From Longimicrobium sp. (GTDB taxonomy: Bacteria > Gemmatimonadota > Gemmatimonadetes > Longimicrobiales > Longimicrobiaceae), in NCBI RefSeq assembly GCF_035474595.1, contig NZ_DATIND010000157.1, positions 1 to 52,221 of the forward strand: a stretch of DNA of 52,221 nucleotides, written 5' to 3'. Within the stretch, counting starts at the first letter, position 1. Each line of letters starts with the position of its first letter. The translations under genes and the position numbers were made by a program. The notes beneath the pieces are model-generated. The model was not told the DNA's origin, searched no databases, and worked only from the letters and a program-made list of their open reading frames with translations. Positions 8,109-15,765 of this stretch are shown here, piece after piece.

Positions 8109-8729
8109 TCACCCGTGCTTGCGGACCACGACCTGCGCGGGGCGCACCAGCACGCCCTTGAAGCGGTAGCCCTTGCGGAACACCTGCCCCACCGTGTCGT
8201 CGTCGGCCTCGCTCTCGGCGGGCATGGTGGTCAGCGCCTCGTGCTGCGTGGGGTCGAACGGCTTGCCGGCCGCGTCGATCTCCTCCAGCCCGGCGGCCTC
8301 CAGCGCGCGCAGGAACTTCTTCTCCACCATCTCGGCGCCCTCGTGCAGCGCCGCGGCGGGCGTGGTCGCCGGGTCGAAGTCGGCGATGCGCTGCAGGTCG
8401 TCGAGCGGCTCCAGCAGCCGCTCGGCCAGCTGCGCCTGGGCGCGCACCCAGGCCTCGCTGCGCTCGCGCTCCACCCGCTTGCGGTAGTTCTCGAACTCGG
8501 CCGCGAGGCGCAGGTGGCGCTCGCGCACCGCCTGCAGCTCGGACGCGGGATCGGCCGCCGGGGTTTCAACCGGCTGCGGCGGCGCCTGCGCGCCGGCGTC
8601 CGCCGCCTGCGGCTCCGCCTCGGCCGGCGCGGGCTCCGCGTGGCCGTTCGCCTTCCCGTTGGGCCTGGCGCCCTGCTCGTCGGCCCGCGCGCCGTGGTGG
8701 TGCCGGTGATGGTGCTTGTGGTCCGCCAT
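8109..8729 (-). CDS. grpE: nucleotide exchange factor GrpE
   Basis: 206-residue exchange factor that releases ADP from DnaK. The N-terminus is unusual: MADHKHHHRHHHGARADEQG is very His-rich and is followed by a ~45-residue Ala/Pro/Glu-rich disordered stretch. The conserved core starts near LRLAAEFENYRKRVERER, the long coiled-coil dimerisation helix, and ends with the beta-wing segment GYRFKGVLVRPAQVVV. ATG 8729 was chosen because the frame upstream of it runs into octamer repeats and cannot be coding. Transcription continues into dnaJ. No CIRCE operator or hrcA was found upstream. Confidence 0.95.
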   Translation of the reverse strand: MADHKHHHRHHHGARADEQGARPNGKANGHAEPAPAEAEPQAADAGAQAPPQPVETPAADPASELQAVRERHLRLAAEFENYRKRVERERSEAWVRAQAQLAERLLEPLDDLQRIADFDPATTPAAALHEGAEMVEKKFLRALEAAGLEEIDAAGKPFDPTQHEALTTMPAESEADDDTVGQVFRKGYRFKGVLVRPAQVVVRKHG

Positions 8730-8873
8730 CGGAAAATCCGCCGTCAGAAGAAAATACGCGTGAGGCTCGACCGCGCCGGTGCGGCGCGGCGAACCGTCAG
8801 ATTCCACATCCGCCGTCAAGGCAAACAGCGGTTTAGCAAGCCGAGTGCCCGGTTTGGATGCCGTTTCGGCAGG

Positions 8874-8980
8874 GTGCGGGAGTGCGAAGGTGCGAGAGTG
8901 CGAAAGTACGGCAGCACGCCTCCGCCAGATCCGCTTCGCGAGCACGAGTACGAAAGTACGAAGAGCACGGAAGTACGAAA
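8874..8980 (+). repeat. octamer arrays upstream of grpE
   Basis: Two short runs of GTGCGGGA / GTGCGAAA / GTACGAAA-type octamers (8874-8910 and 8944-8980) in plus orientation, opposite to transcription of the flanking genes. Confidence 0.7.
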
Positions 8981-9011
8981 GCCCGTCGCGGCGCGACGAT
9001 GGCGCCGCGCG

Positions 9012-9060
9012 AGTCCGCGAAGGCGGACTTCGGGCCGTTGTTGCCGCGAATTCATTCGCC
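9012..9060 (+). repeat. dispersed repeat family B, copy 1
   Basis: Starts with the hairpin AGTCCGCGAAGGCGGACT, then GGGCCGTTGTTGCCGCGAAT and TCATTCGCC. The stop codon of the flanking hydrolase gene (9052) lies inside it. Copies 2 and 3 are at 18660 and 28735. Confidence 0.8.
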
Positions 9061-9969
9061 TTCCGGCCTCGGCCTCCCACCTTCCCGGCCTTCTCCACCC
9101 GGCGCCATTCCGCCCCCGATCCGCTCCTCCATCCACCCCAGCAGGTCCGCGATCGGCCGGGCGCGGTCCAGCTCGTTCAGCGACTCGTGGTGGAAGCCGG
9201 GGTAGCGCCGCACCGTCACGTCGCCGCGCAGGCTCTCCGCGAAGCGCAGCGTGGCCTCCTCGCGCACGATGGTGTCGGCGCCGGGGACGACGAAGAGGAG
9301 CGGGAGGGAGATGCGGTCCTTCTCCGCGAAGGCGTCGCGCATCGCCCCCACCATCTCGGTGTACAGCCGCGGCGAGATCTTGTCGTGGACGAGCGGGTCC
9401 TCGCGGTACGAGCGGGTGTACGCGGAGTCGCTGGACAGCTCGGCCGGGTCCACCTCGTTGGGGATGGGGATCCACGGCAGCGCCTTCGACAGGAAGCCCG
9501 AGAGCGCCGTCTTCCACCGCGCCGCCTGCTTGGCGATCCCCAGCAGCGGCGCGGAAAGGATCGCCCCGCAGAGCTCCGCGCGCGGCCGCGTCTCCAGCCA
9601 GCGGATGCCGATCAATCCCCCCAGCGAGTGCGCGAGGAGGAAGACGGGGACGTCCCGCGGCGCACGCTCCATCACCCCGGCGGCGAAGCGGTCGAAGTCG
9701 TCCACCAGCTTCCCGAAGCGCGCGGTGTGGCCGCGAATCCCCCTCGATCTACCATGCCCGCGGTGGTCGAGCGCGTGCACCTCGATGCCGCGCGGCGCCA
9801 GGTCGCGGGCCACCGCGGCGTAGCGCCCGGCGTGCTCGCCCAGGCCGTGGCTCAGCAGGAGCACGGCGCGCGGGCGTTCCACGGGCCAGGAAAGGGAATG
9901 GAGGCGAAGGCCGTCCGCGGCCCGGAATTCCGACGAGGCGTCGGGCGGCGGAAGGAGCCCGTCGCTCAC
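9052..9969 (-). CDS. alpha/beta hydrolase, monoacylglycerol lipase-like
   Basis: 305-residue serine hydrolase of the lysophospholipase/monoglyceride lipase group (Hydrolase_4). Seen: the oxyanion HGLGEHAGRY (41-50), the DHRGHGRSRG loop, the nucleophile elbow AHSLGG with Ser115, an acid in VPGADTIV and the C-terminal His in YPGFHHESLNE. The start is GTG at 9969, only 8 bases beyond the pgsA stop, so it is the last gene of the mglB-mglA-pgsA run. With pgsA beside it, a role in lipid turnover is a fair guess. The last residues (GREGGRPRPEGE) are read through the edge of a family B repeat, suggesting that the repeat supplied or replaced the native stop. Confidence 0.85.
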   Translation of the reverse strand: MSDGLLPPPDASSEFRAADGLRLHSLSWPVERPRAVLLLSHGLGEHAGRYAAVARDLAPRGIEVHALDHRGHGRSRGIRGHTARFGKLVDDFDRFAAGVMERAPRDVPVFLLAHSLGGLIGIRWLETRPRAELCGAILSAPLLGIAKQAARWKTALSGFLSKALPWIPIPNEVDPAELSSDSAYTRSYREDPLVHDKISPRLYTEMVGAMRDAFAEKDRISLPLLFVVPGADTIVREEATLRFAESLRGDVTVRRYPGFHHESLNELDRARPIADLLGWMEERIGGGMAPGGEGREGGRPRPEGE

Positions 9970-9976
9970 GCGCGGG

Positions 9977-10648
9977 TCAGCGCGCCGCCTTGCGCTGCAG
10001 GTCCAGCGTGCGGAAGGAGTTGAGGTAGATGGCCAGCGACCACACCGTGAGCACCACCGCGATGGTGAGCGAGGCGATGGCGAACCAGCGGTGGAAGGGA
10101 ACCCACACGCCGTTCCAGAAGGGGGTGTTCCACCCGTTCTCGCGCTGCGCCGACCAGAGCGCGTACCAGAAGATGATGGCCCCGGTGGCGATGTTCTGGA
10201 ACACCGCCTTCAGCTTTCCCGCCGCCCCGGCGGGGATCACCACCCCGCGCCGTGCCGCGTACGAGCGGAACAGGGTGATGAACAGCTCGCGCCCGAAGAT
10301 GATGGCCAGGATCCACCAGGGCAGCGTTCCCCCGAACCAGGGAAAGGGCGTCCGCGGCTCGCCGCCGTGGGAAAGGTAGTAGAAGGTGAAGAACGTCGCG
10401 GCGAGGAGAAGCTTGTCGGCCAGCGGGTCCACCAGCTTGCCGAAGTCGGTGATCAGGTTGCGGCTGCGCGCCAGCTTCCCGTCCACCAGGTCCGAGAAGG
10501 CGGCGATGAGGAAGACGATGAAGGCCGCGAGGCGGATGCCGAACCCGTCGGCCAGCAGCATCGGCGCCAGCAGCACCGCCAGCGCGATGCGGCCGAGGGT
10601 GATGGCGTTGGGCAGGTTCAGCCAGGGCATGCGCGCGGCCGCCTCCAT
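9977..10648 (-). CDS. pgsA: CDP-diacylglycerol--glycerol-3-phosphate 3-phosphatidyltransferase
   Basis: Membrane CDP-alcohol phosphotransferase of 223 residues that makes phosphatidylglycerophosphate, the committed step to phosphatidylglycerol and cardiolipin. The full family signature D-x2-D-G-x2-A-R-x8-G-x3-D-x3-D is present (D53, D56-G57, A60-R61, G70, D74, D78). Several hydrophobic helices follow (FGRELFITLF, TGAIIFWYALW, ASLTIAVVLTVWSLAIYL). The length is slightly above average because of a loop near PRTPFPWFGGTLPWW. Its ATG overlaps the mglA stop (ATGA), implying translational coupling. Confidence 0.93.
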   Translation of the reverse strand: MEAAARMPWLNLPNAITLGRIALAVLLAPMLLADGFGIRLAAFIVFLIAAFSDLVDGKLARSRNLITDFGKLVDPLADKLLLAATFFTFYYLSHGGEPRTPFPWFGGTLPWWILAIIFGRELFITLFRSYAARRGVVIPAGAAGKLKAVFQNIATGAIIFWYALWSAQRENGWNTPFWNGVWVPFHRWFAIASLTIAVVLTVWSLAIYLNSFRTLDLQRKAAR

Positions 10649-11226
10649 CAGCTCAAGCTCTTGATCACGAGCTTGCTCACCGCCTTCAGCGTGTCGAACA
10701 CCCCGATCCCGCGCACGGCCACCGCCTCGAAGTGCGGCACCCGGTTGGGGTTCAGCTGCGCCTCCAGCTCCTGCAGGCTCGACGTGTTGGGCAGGTCGCG
10801 CTTGTTGTACTGGATGACGAAGGGAATCTCGCGGAGGTCCAGCCCGTACTCGGACAGGTTCTCGTAGAGGTTGTGCATGCTCTCGATGTTGGCGTCGAGC
10901 CGCTCCACCTGGCTGTCGCCCACGAACACCACCCCGTCCACCCCCTTCAGGATGAGCTTGCGGCTGGCGTTGTAGTACACCTGCCCCGGCACGGTGTACA
11001 GGTGGAAGCGCGTCTTGAACCCGCGGATGGCACCGAGGTCGACCGGGAGGAAGTCGAAGAAGAGCGTGCGCTCGGTTTCCGTGGCCAGCGAGATCAGCTT
11101 GCCGCGGGTGTTGGGCGCCACCTTCTCGAAGATGTACTCCAGGTTCGTCGTCTTCCCGCAGAGACCCGGACCGTAGTACACGATCTTGCAGTTGATCTCG
11201 CGCGAGGCGTAGTTGATCATCGACAT
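10648..11226 (-). CDS. mglA: Ras-like GTPase MglA
   Basis: 192-residue small GTPase of the bacterial MglA family, which sets cell polarity and controls gliding or type IV pilus motility. The P-loop GPGLCGKT is at residues 19-26. The switch region [17 protein letters not shown] has the MglA-typical PGQ-x-Y. Base recognition uses QYNKRD. Its likely GAP/GEF partner, a roadblock protein of the MglB type, is the next gene upstream with a 13-base gap, and pgsA overlaps its stop, so the set is one transcript. Family knowledge supports motility or polarity; motility of this organism is not shown here. Confidence 0.93.
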   Translation of the reverse strand: MSMINYASREINCKIVYYGPGLCGKTTNLEYIFEKVAPNTRGKLISLATETERTLFFDFLPVDLGAIRGFKTRFHLYTVPGQVYYNASRKLILKGVDGVVFVGDSQVERLDANIESMHNLYENLSEYGLDLREIPFVIQYNKRDLPNTSSLQELEAQLNPNRVPHFEAVAVRGIGVFDTLKAVSKLVIKSLS

Positions 11227-11239
11227 CGTTTACGCCCCC

Positions 11240-11740
11240 TCAGAGATCGCCGAACAGGCGGTCGATCTCGTCCTCCGCCTCGTCCACGAAGGCGGACTCC
11301 ACGCGCGCGGTCTGCGGCGCGGAGGCGGAACGATCGAACATCTCGCGGAAGATCTCGGCGAGCTCGCGAACCACGCCTTTCACCTTGATCCGGATCATCC
11401 CCAGCGTCGTGCGGTTGTCGAAGAGCACCACCAGGATCACCCGGCGGGCCACGTCGGCCAGGTACATGCTCTCCTTCTCTCCCTGGTGGAAGAGCGAGGA
11501 GAACTCGTTCTCGCCGATCATGCTGGCCAGCTGGTCGTTGGCCGAGAAGTCGGCCGCGGCCAGCGAGGCGAAGGCGGTGGAGTCGAAGTCGGGCTTCTCG
11601 CCCGCGGTGGTCACCAGCTGCCCCGTGCGGTCCACCAGCAGGGCGCAGCGGGCGTTGGAGTCGTACAGGAACCCCTGCAATAGCCGGTCGATGCGCTGGA
11701 AGTCGCGTTCCTCGAAGCTCCAGCTGCTGGCGCCCGCCAT
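11240..11740 (-). CDS. mglB: roadblock/LC7-domain protein, MglB-like
   Basis: 166 residues. The roadblock/LC7 fold covers about residues 12-120: RIDRLLQGFLYDSNARCALL, then VDRTGQLVTTAGEKP, and later VILVVLFDNRTTLGMIRIKV. Proteins of this type next to mglA act as GTPase-activating partners (MglB). A C-terminal extension of ~40 residues, acidic at its end (DEAEDEIDRLFGDL), is additional to the minimal domain. Start ATG 11740 overlaps the stop of the upstream small membrane-protein gene (ATGA). The long open frame further upstream is a shadow. Confidence 0.88.
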   Translation of the reverse strand: MAGASSWSFEERDFQRIDRLLQGFLYDSNARCALLVDRTGQLVTTAGEKPDFDSTAFASLAAADFSANDQLASMIGENEFSSLFHQGEKESMYLADVARRVILVVLFDNRTTLGMIRIKVKGVVRELAEIFREMFDRSASAPQTARVESAFVDEAEDEIDRLFGDL

Positions 11741-12048
11741 CAGGCGACCTCGCTCTCGCGGGTGGCCAGCTCGCCCTCGAGCCTGAGCAGCACGCCCTGC
11801 GCGCGCTTGCGCAGCAGCGGGCGCGGCTCCCACGCCAGGAAGTCGCGCAGGAGCAGCACCGTGTCCACGCTGGCGGCCACGCTTCCCAGGTACTCCAGCG
11901 CGGCCAGGCGGCGGAGCGGGTGCGGGCTGAACAGGTCGCGCTTGCTGCGGCTGATCTGGTCGCGCACGAGCAGGACCCCGAGGGCGGCGAGCGCCCCCAC
12001 GGCCAGCAGGGTGAACGCCGTGGTTCGCAGGATTCGCTTGTTTTCCAT
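11740..12048 (-). CDS. small N-anchored membrane protein upstream of mglB
   Basis: 102 residues. A short basic start (MENKRILRTT) is followed by one transmembrane helix, AFTLLAVGALAALGVLLV. A soluble helical part (SRSKRDLFSPHPLRRLAALEYL; ASVDTVLLLRDFLAWEPRPLLRKRAQGVLLRLEG) resembles a short HEAT-like helix pair. It is the first gene of the run ending in the lipase-like hydrolase, and its stop overlaps the mglB start. The tight coupling suggests it could anchor or regulate MglAB at the membrane; this is an inference without a known family. ATG 12048 is preferred over upstream codons that fall in a heptamer array. Confidence 0.75.
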   Translation of the reverse strand: MENKRILRTTAFTLLAVGALAALGVLLVRDQISRSKRDLFSPHPLRRLAALEYLGSVAASVDTVLLLRDFLAWEPRPLLRKRAQGVLLRLEGELATRESEVA

Positions 12049-12102
12049 GTCCCCGGTGGGCGGCGGCCAACGTATGGAGCGTGAGGCGGGTGACAAACTA
12101 AT

Positions 12103-12135
12103 AGGGAACAGGGGACAGGGAACAGGGGACAGGGC
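12103..12135 (+). repeat. heptamer array, left arm of an inverted pair
   Basis: Four imperfect AGGGGAC/AGGGAAC units in plus orientation. It pairs with the inverted array at 12258-12285 across the spacer. Confidence 0.75.
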
Positions 12136-12257
12136 CAAACGGCCCGGGCGGGGAAGGCGATCGGTTATACAGGGCCACTTCACCCGGGCACGGACGCGGA
12201 TACGGATGAGACGAAGGGCAGCGGACCGCGCGTCGCGATCCCCTGCCCTTCCGCTTT

Positions 12258-12285
12258 TCCCTGTACCCTATCCCCTGTCCCCTGC
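12258..12285 (-). repeat. heptamer array, right arm, after recR stop
   Basis: Units of CCTGTCC with variants CCTGTAC and CCTATCC. Read on the minus strand, it begins four bases past the recR stop codon. Confidence 0.75.
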
Positions 12286-12288
12286 CGT

Positions 12289-12876
12289 TCACATCTCCCG
12301 GCGGTGCGTCAGCGCCTCCGCGATGGTGACGCCGTCCGCGTACTCCAGGTCGCCGCCCACGGGAAGGCCGCGGGCGATGCGGGTGACGCGGACGCCCAGC
12401 GGGCCGATGAGCTTGCGCAGGTACATGGCCGTGGCCTCGCCCTCCACGCTGGGGTTGGTGGCGAGCACCACCTCCTGCACCACGCCGCCGCCCACGCGCC
12501 GCACCAGCGGCTCCACGTTCAGCTCGCTGGGGCCCACGCCGTCCAGCGGGCTCAGGCGGCCGCCCAGCACGTGGTACATCCCCCGGTACTCGCCGGTGCG
12601 CTCGATGGCCATGATGTCGCTGGCCTCTTCCACCACGCACACGGTGGTGCCGTCGCGCCGCGTGCTGGTGCAGATGGCGCAGGGGGTGACCTCGGTCAGG
12701 TTGCCGCACACCTCGCACGGGCGTACGCGCTCGCGCACGGCCACGATGGCGCGCGCGAGGCGCTGGGCGTCGTCGGACGGGGCCTTGAGGAGGTGGAAGG
12801 CGAGCCGGAGCGCCGTCTTGCGCCCGATGCCCGGGAGGCGGGCCAGCTCGCCGGTCAGATCGTCGATCGCGGACAA
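12289..12876 (-). CDS. recR: recombination protein RecR
   Basis: 195-residue partner of RecF/RecO that loads RecA at gaps. The N-terminal helix-hairpin-helix (LARLPGIGRKTALRLAFHLL) is followed by a C4 zinc finger with Cys 54, 57, 66 and 69 (CEVCGN..CAIC). A Toprim domain begins CVVEEASDIMAIE and contains GRLSPLDGVGPSELN, and the end is the usual VGGDLEYADGVTIAEALTHRR. The start codon appears to be TTG at 12876, directly before SAIDDLTGELARLPGIG; no ATG or GTG fits upstream. It is the third gene of dnaX-ybaB-recR. Confidence 0.95.
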   Translation of the reverse strand: MSAIDDLTGELARLPGIGRKTALRLAFHLLKAPSDDAQRLARAIVAVRERVRPCEVCGNLTEVTPCAICTSTRRDGTTVCVVEEASDIMAIERTGEYRGMYHVLGGRLSPLDGVGPSELNVEPLVRRVGGGVVQEVVLATNPSVEGEATAMYLRKLIGPLGVRVTRIARGLPVGGDLEYADGVTIAEALTHRREM

Positions 12877-12883
12877 GCGGCGC

Positions 12884-13207
12884 TCAGAACTCGGGAAGGC
12901 TGAACGGGAGGTTCAGGCCCCCCATGTGCTTGCGCATCTCGTCCTCGTACAGCTGGTTGGCGCGGTTCTGCGCCTCGCTGACGGCGGCCAGCACCAGGTC
13001 TTCCAGCATCTCCACGTCGCCCCCGTTGGCCACCGTGGGGTCGATCTTGAGCGAGCGGATCTTGCCGCGCCCGTCGGCGGTCACCGTGACCATGCCGCCG
13101 CCGCTGGAGCAGGTGACCGTGCGCTGGCCGAGCTCGGTCTGGAGCTGGGCCATGCGGGTCTGCACCTGCTGGCTCATCTGGAGAAGCTGCTGAATGTTCG
13201 GATTCAT
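12884..13207 (-). CDS. nucleoid-associated protein, YbaB/EbfC family
   Basis: 107 residues. It has the family pattern: an N-terminal helix QQLLQMSQQVQTRMAQLQTE, the strand motif SGGGMVTVTADGRGKIRSLK, then MLEDLVLAAVSEAQNRA. These dimeric proteins bind DNA and are almost always encoded between dnaX and recR, as here. ATG 13207 gives the normal MNPNIQQLL start and removes an unlikely Pro/Arg-rich extension. recR starts 7 bases after its stop. Confidence 0.93.
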   Translation of the reverse strand: MNPNIQQLLQMSQQVQTRMAQLQTELGQRTVTCSSGGGMVTVTADGRGKIRSLKIDPTVANGGDVEMLEDLVLAAVSEAQNRANQLYEDEMRKHMGGLNLPFSLPEF

Positions 13208-13306
13208 CGTCTCTGTCTGCGGCCGCCGCGGGGGGCGGCCGGTTGCGGTCCACGGATGCACCGGCGCCCGCGCGGCCCCTTGCTCGGCCGGCGCGGGAAA
13301 CATCGG

Positions 13307-15436
13307 TCAGTCAACGAGTTCCAGGTCCCACGCTTGTACCGCCGCGCTCAGGACCGGTTCCCCTTCCATCAGCCGGCGCAGCTTGTCGTGCCGCGCGCTG
13401 GCCGCGGTGATGCGGTTCTGCCGCGGGTCGATCGCGGTCGCCTGCCCGGACGCCAGCTCCAGCGTGACGCGTCCGCCCAGCCGCTTCGCCAGCGCCTGCT
13501 CCAGCGCGGCCCTGGCGGCCGAGTGCGAGAGCCGCTCGATGGCCGGGTTCCCCGCGGGAAGCATCATCCGCACGCTGCGCCCCTCCGGCGAGAGCTGCGC
13601 GGCGCGGAGGACGAACCCCATCCCCGGCGGCAATCCATCTCCATCCTGCAGGATCCCCTGCCACGCGCGCCGCAGCCGGGCGCCGTCGATCGGCCCGTCA
13701 TCCCCCCGCACTTCGGGCGCCGCGGCGGGAGCAGACGGCTCGGGCTCCGCCGGTGCCGGCGCGATCGACATCGCGGGGACGCTCGGCTCCGGGCGCGCGT
13801 GGGACGACGGCGCCTCGTGCGGGAGCTCGATGGGCGGAAGATTGTAGCCGTCGTACTCGTCGTAGCTCGGCGGCGGCACCGGAACCGGCTCGCGCGCGGA
13901 GACCGGCTGCGCCGGAGCGGCCGGAGCCGGCGTCGGCGCGGGCGCGCTCACCGCCGCCGGGGGCGCGGGAACGGCCGGCGTCTCCGCGACGGGCGCGGGT
14001 GCGGCGGGCTTCTCCGCGACAGGCGCGGGTGCGGGCTCGATGACAGGCGCAGACGTGACAGGCGTCGCCGGGGCGGACGCGACGGGCGTGGGCGCTTCCG
14101 CGCGGGGCTCGGGCGCGCGCTGCGGCTCCGGCGCGGGACGCGCGACGGGCGTGGACGCCTGCGCGGGCGCGGAGGGCGCGGCGGACGGCGTACGGTCGAA
14201 GCTGCGCGCGGGGGGCGCGGGCGAGGGACGCGGGCCGCCGTTGCCGCGCGATCCGCCATCCCCGCCGCCCGACGGACCGCCGGGCGAGCCGCCGCCGAGC
14301 GCCGCCAGCACGTCCTCGATGCTGACCGTGCTCTCCAGGTAGGCGAAGCGGAGAAGGAGGAGCTCGATCAGGATCCGCTGCTCGCCGCTCTTCCGGAACC
14401 GCCCGTCCGCGTCCAGCTCGGCCACCTGCGCCAGCATCCGCAGCAGGTCGCCGGGCGCGAAGTGGTTCGCCATCTCGGTGACGGCGCCGCGCAGGTGCGC
14501 GGGGACGCTCTCCGGGTCGCCGCCGCCCAGGCGCACGATCAGCAGCGCGCGGATGAAATCGGCCAGGCCGCGGTAGAACTCGGTGAGGTCGTATCCCTCG
14601 TCCAGCATCTTCCCAACGAAGCGGAAGACGTCGGCCTGCCGCTTGGTGGCGATGATCTCGAAGAGGTTGAGATAGACCTCCGTGCCGACGAGGCCCAGGA
14701 TGCGCCGCACGTCGTCGGGCGTGGGCGTGCCCTCGGTGAACGAGAGCACCTGGTCCAGCAGGCTCAGCCCGTCGCGCATCCCCCCGTCGGCCTTCTGGGC
14801 GATGGGGAGAAGCACGTCGTCGCCCGCCTCGATCCCCTCGTGGCCCAGCACGGTGCGCAGGCGGCCGACCAGGTCCGGGGTGGAGATGCGGTGGAAGTCG
14901 AAGCGCTGGCAGCGCGAAAGGATGGGCGGCGCGGCCTGCTGGATCTTCTGCGGCTCGGTGGTCGCGAACACGAAGATCACGCGCGGGGGCGGCTCCTCCA
15001 GGATCTTGAGGAGCGCGTTCCACGCCTCGCGCGTAAGCATGTGCGCTTCGTCGATGATGTAGATCTTGAAGCGGTCTTCCTCGCTGGGCGCGTACATGGC
15101 CCGCTCGCGCAGGTCGCGCGCGTCGTCCACGCCGCGGTTGCTGGCGGCGTCGATCTCCACCACGTCCAGCGAGGTGCGCCCGGCCCAGATGCGCTCGCAG
15201 CTGTCGCACGTGCCGCACGGCTCGCCGTCGTCGCCGCGGTTGGGGCAGTTGAGCGCCATGGCCAGCACGCGGGCCAGCGTGGTCTTTCCCACCCCGCGCG
15301 GGCCGCAGAACAGGTACGCGTGGGCCACGCGGTTGCGCTGCACGGCCGAGCGCAGCGTGTTGCTGACGTGCTCCTGCGTGGCGACCTCGGAGAACGTCTT
15401 CGGGCGGTACGTGCGGGCCAGCGCGGTGCGAGACAA
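13307..15436 (-). CDS. dnaX: DNA polymerase III subunit gamma/tau
   Basis: 709-residue clamp-loader ATPase and replisome organiser. Walker A GPRGVGKT is at 45-52, the zinc module has Cys 64, 74, 77 and 80 (CGTCDSC), Walker B is YIIDEAH (126-132) and the sensor/arginine-finger segment is ILSRCQRFDF. AAA+ domains I-III fill about residues 1-370. A Pro/Ala-rich disordered linker (about 385-560) precedes a short tau-like C-terminal domain. The start is TTG 15436, which has GAGGT seven bases upstream and yields MSRTALARTYRPKTF; the in-frame extension beyond it includes a heptamer array. First gene of dnaX-ybaB-recR. Confidence 0.94.
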   Translation of the reverse strand: MSRTALARTYRPKTFSEVATQEHVSNTLRSAVQRNRVAHAYLFCGPRGVGKTTLARVLAMALNCPNRGDDGEPCGTCDSCERIWAGRTSLDVVEIDAASNRGVDDARDLRERAMYAPSEEDRFKIYIIDEAHMLTREAWNALLKILEEPPPRVIFVFATTEPQKIQQAAPPILSRCQRFDFHRISTPDLVGRLRTVLGHEGIEAGDDVLLPIAQKADGGMRDGLSLLDQVLSFTEGTPTPDDVRRILGLVGTEVYLNLFEIIATKRQADVFRFVGKMLDEGYDLTEFYRGLADFIRALLIVRLGGGDPESVPAHLRGAVTEMANHFAPGDLLRMLAQVAELDADGRFRKSGEQRILIELLLLRFAYLESTVSIEDVLAALGGGSPGGPSGGGDGGSRGNGGPRPSPAPPARSFDRTPSAAPSAPAQASTPVARPAPEPQRAPEPRAEAPTPVASAPATPVTSAPVIEPAPAPVAEKPAAPAPVAETPAVPAPPAAVSAPAPTPAPAAPAQPVSAREPVPVPPPSYDEYDGYNLPPIELPHEAPSSHARPEPSVPAMSIAPAPAEPEPSAPAAAPEVRGDDGPIDGARLRRAWQGILQDGDGLPPGMGFVLRAAQLSPEGRSVRMMLPAGNPAIERLSHSAARAALEQALAKRLGGRVTLELASGQATAIDPRQNRITAASARHDKLRRLMEGEPVLSAAVQAWDLELVD

Positions 15437-15510
15437 CGGCTTACCTCGTGCGGGGGTGCTGCTGATGCATTTGGGTACGGAATATAGCCGCTGGGGGAAG
15501 AGGGTACAAC

Positions 15511-15526
15511 GACAGGGGACAGGGGA
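15511..15526 (+). repeat. short heptamer array upstream of dnaX
   Basis: Two units of ACAGGGG in plus orientation, opposite to the direction of dnaX transcription. Confidence 0.55.
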
Positions 15527-15586
15527 TGGCGATGATGATCCTTGATGCGAACGCTGGCAATCATTACCCCCACCAAACCGCACACT

Positions 15587-15690
15587 GACGTCATCCTGAG
15601 GCCGACCTCCGGGAATCTACCGCATTCACGGAAGATGGCAGGCCGAAGGATCTACAGGCGAGGTCGCACGTGCGCCGCCGGATTGCACGA
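15587..15690 (+). repeat. family C repeat, copy 2
   Basis: Single unit from GACGTCATCCTGAGGCCGAC through GGCAGGCCGAAGGATCTACA to GGTCGCACGTGCG and GGATTGCACGA. The right flank matches the copy at 44925-45093, so the conserved unit is about 100 bases. Confidence 0.85.
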
Positions 15691-15765
15691 CCAATCCTCG
15701 ATCGGGATCACCTGCCGCTGAGCACGAAAAGGGATGTGTCGGGCGATGCATCTCCCGTCCCGTCG

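Noticed and set aside
8800-8890. Possible CIRCE operator upstream of grpE
   Set aside because: TTAGCA and GAGTGC are present at 8832-8847 but not in the TTAGCACTC-N9-GAGTGCTAA arrangement.
11762-15487. Plus-strand open frame of 1241 codons opposite dnaX, ybaB and recR
   Set aside because: Same reason: shadow of real genes; composition is Arg/Gly/Ala-rich and no motif is present.
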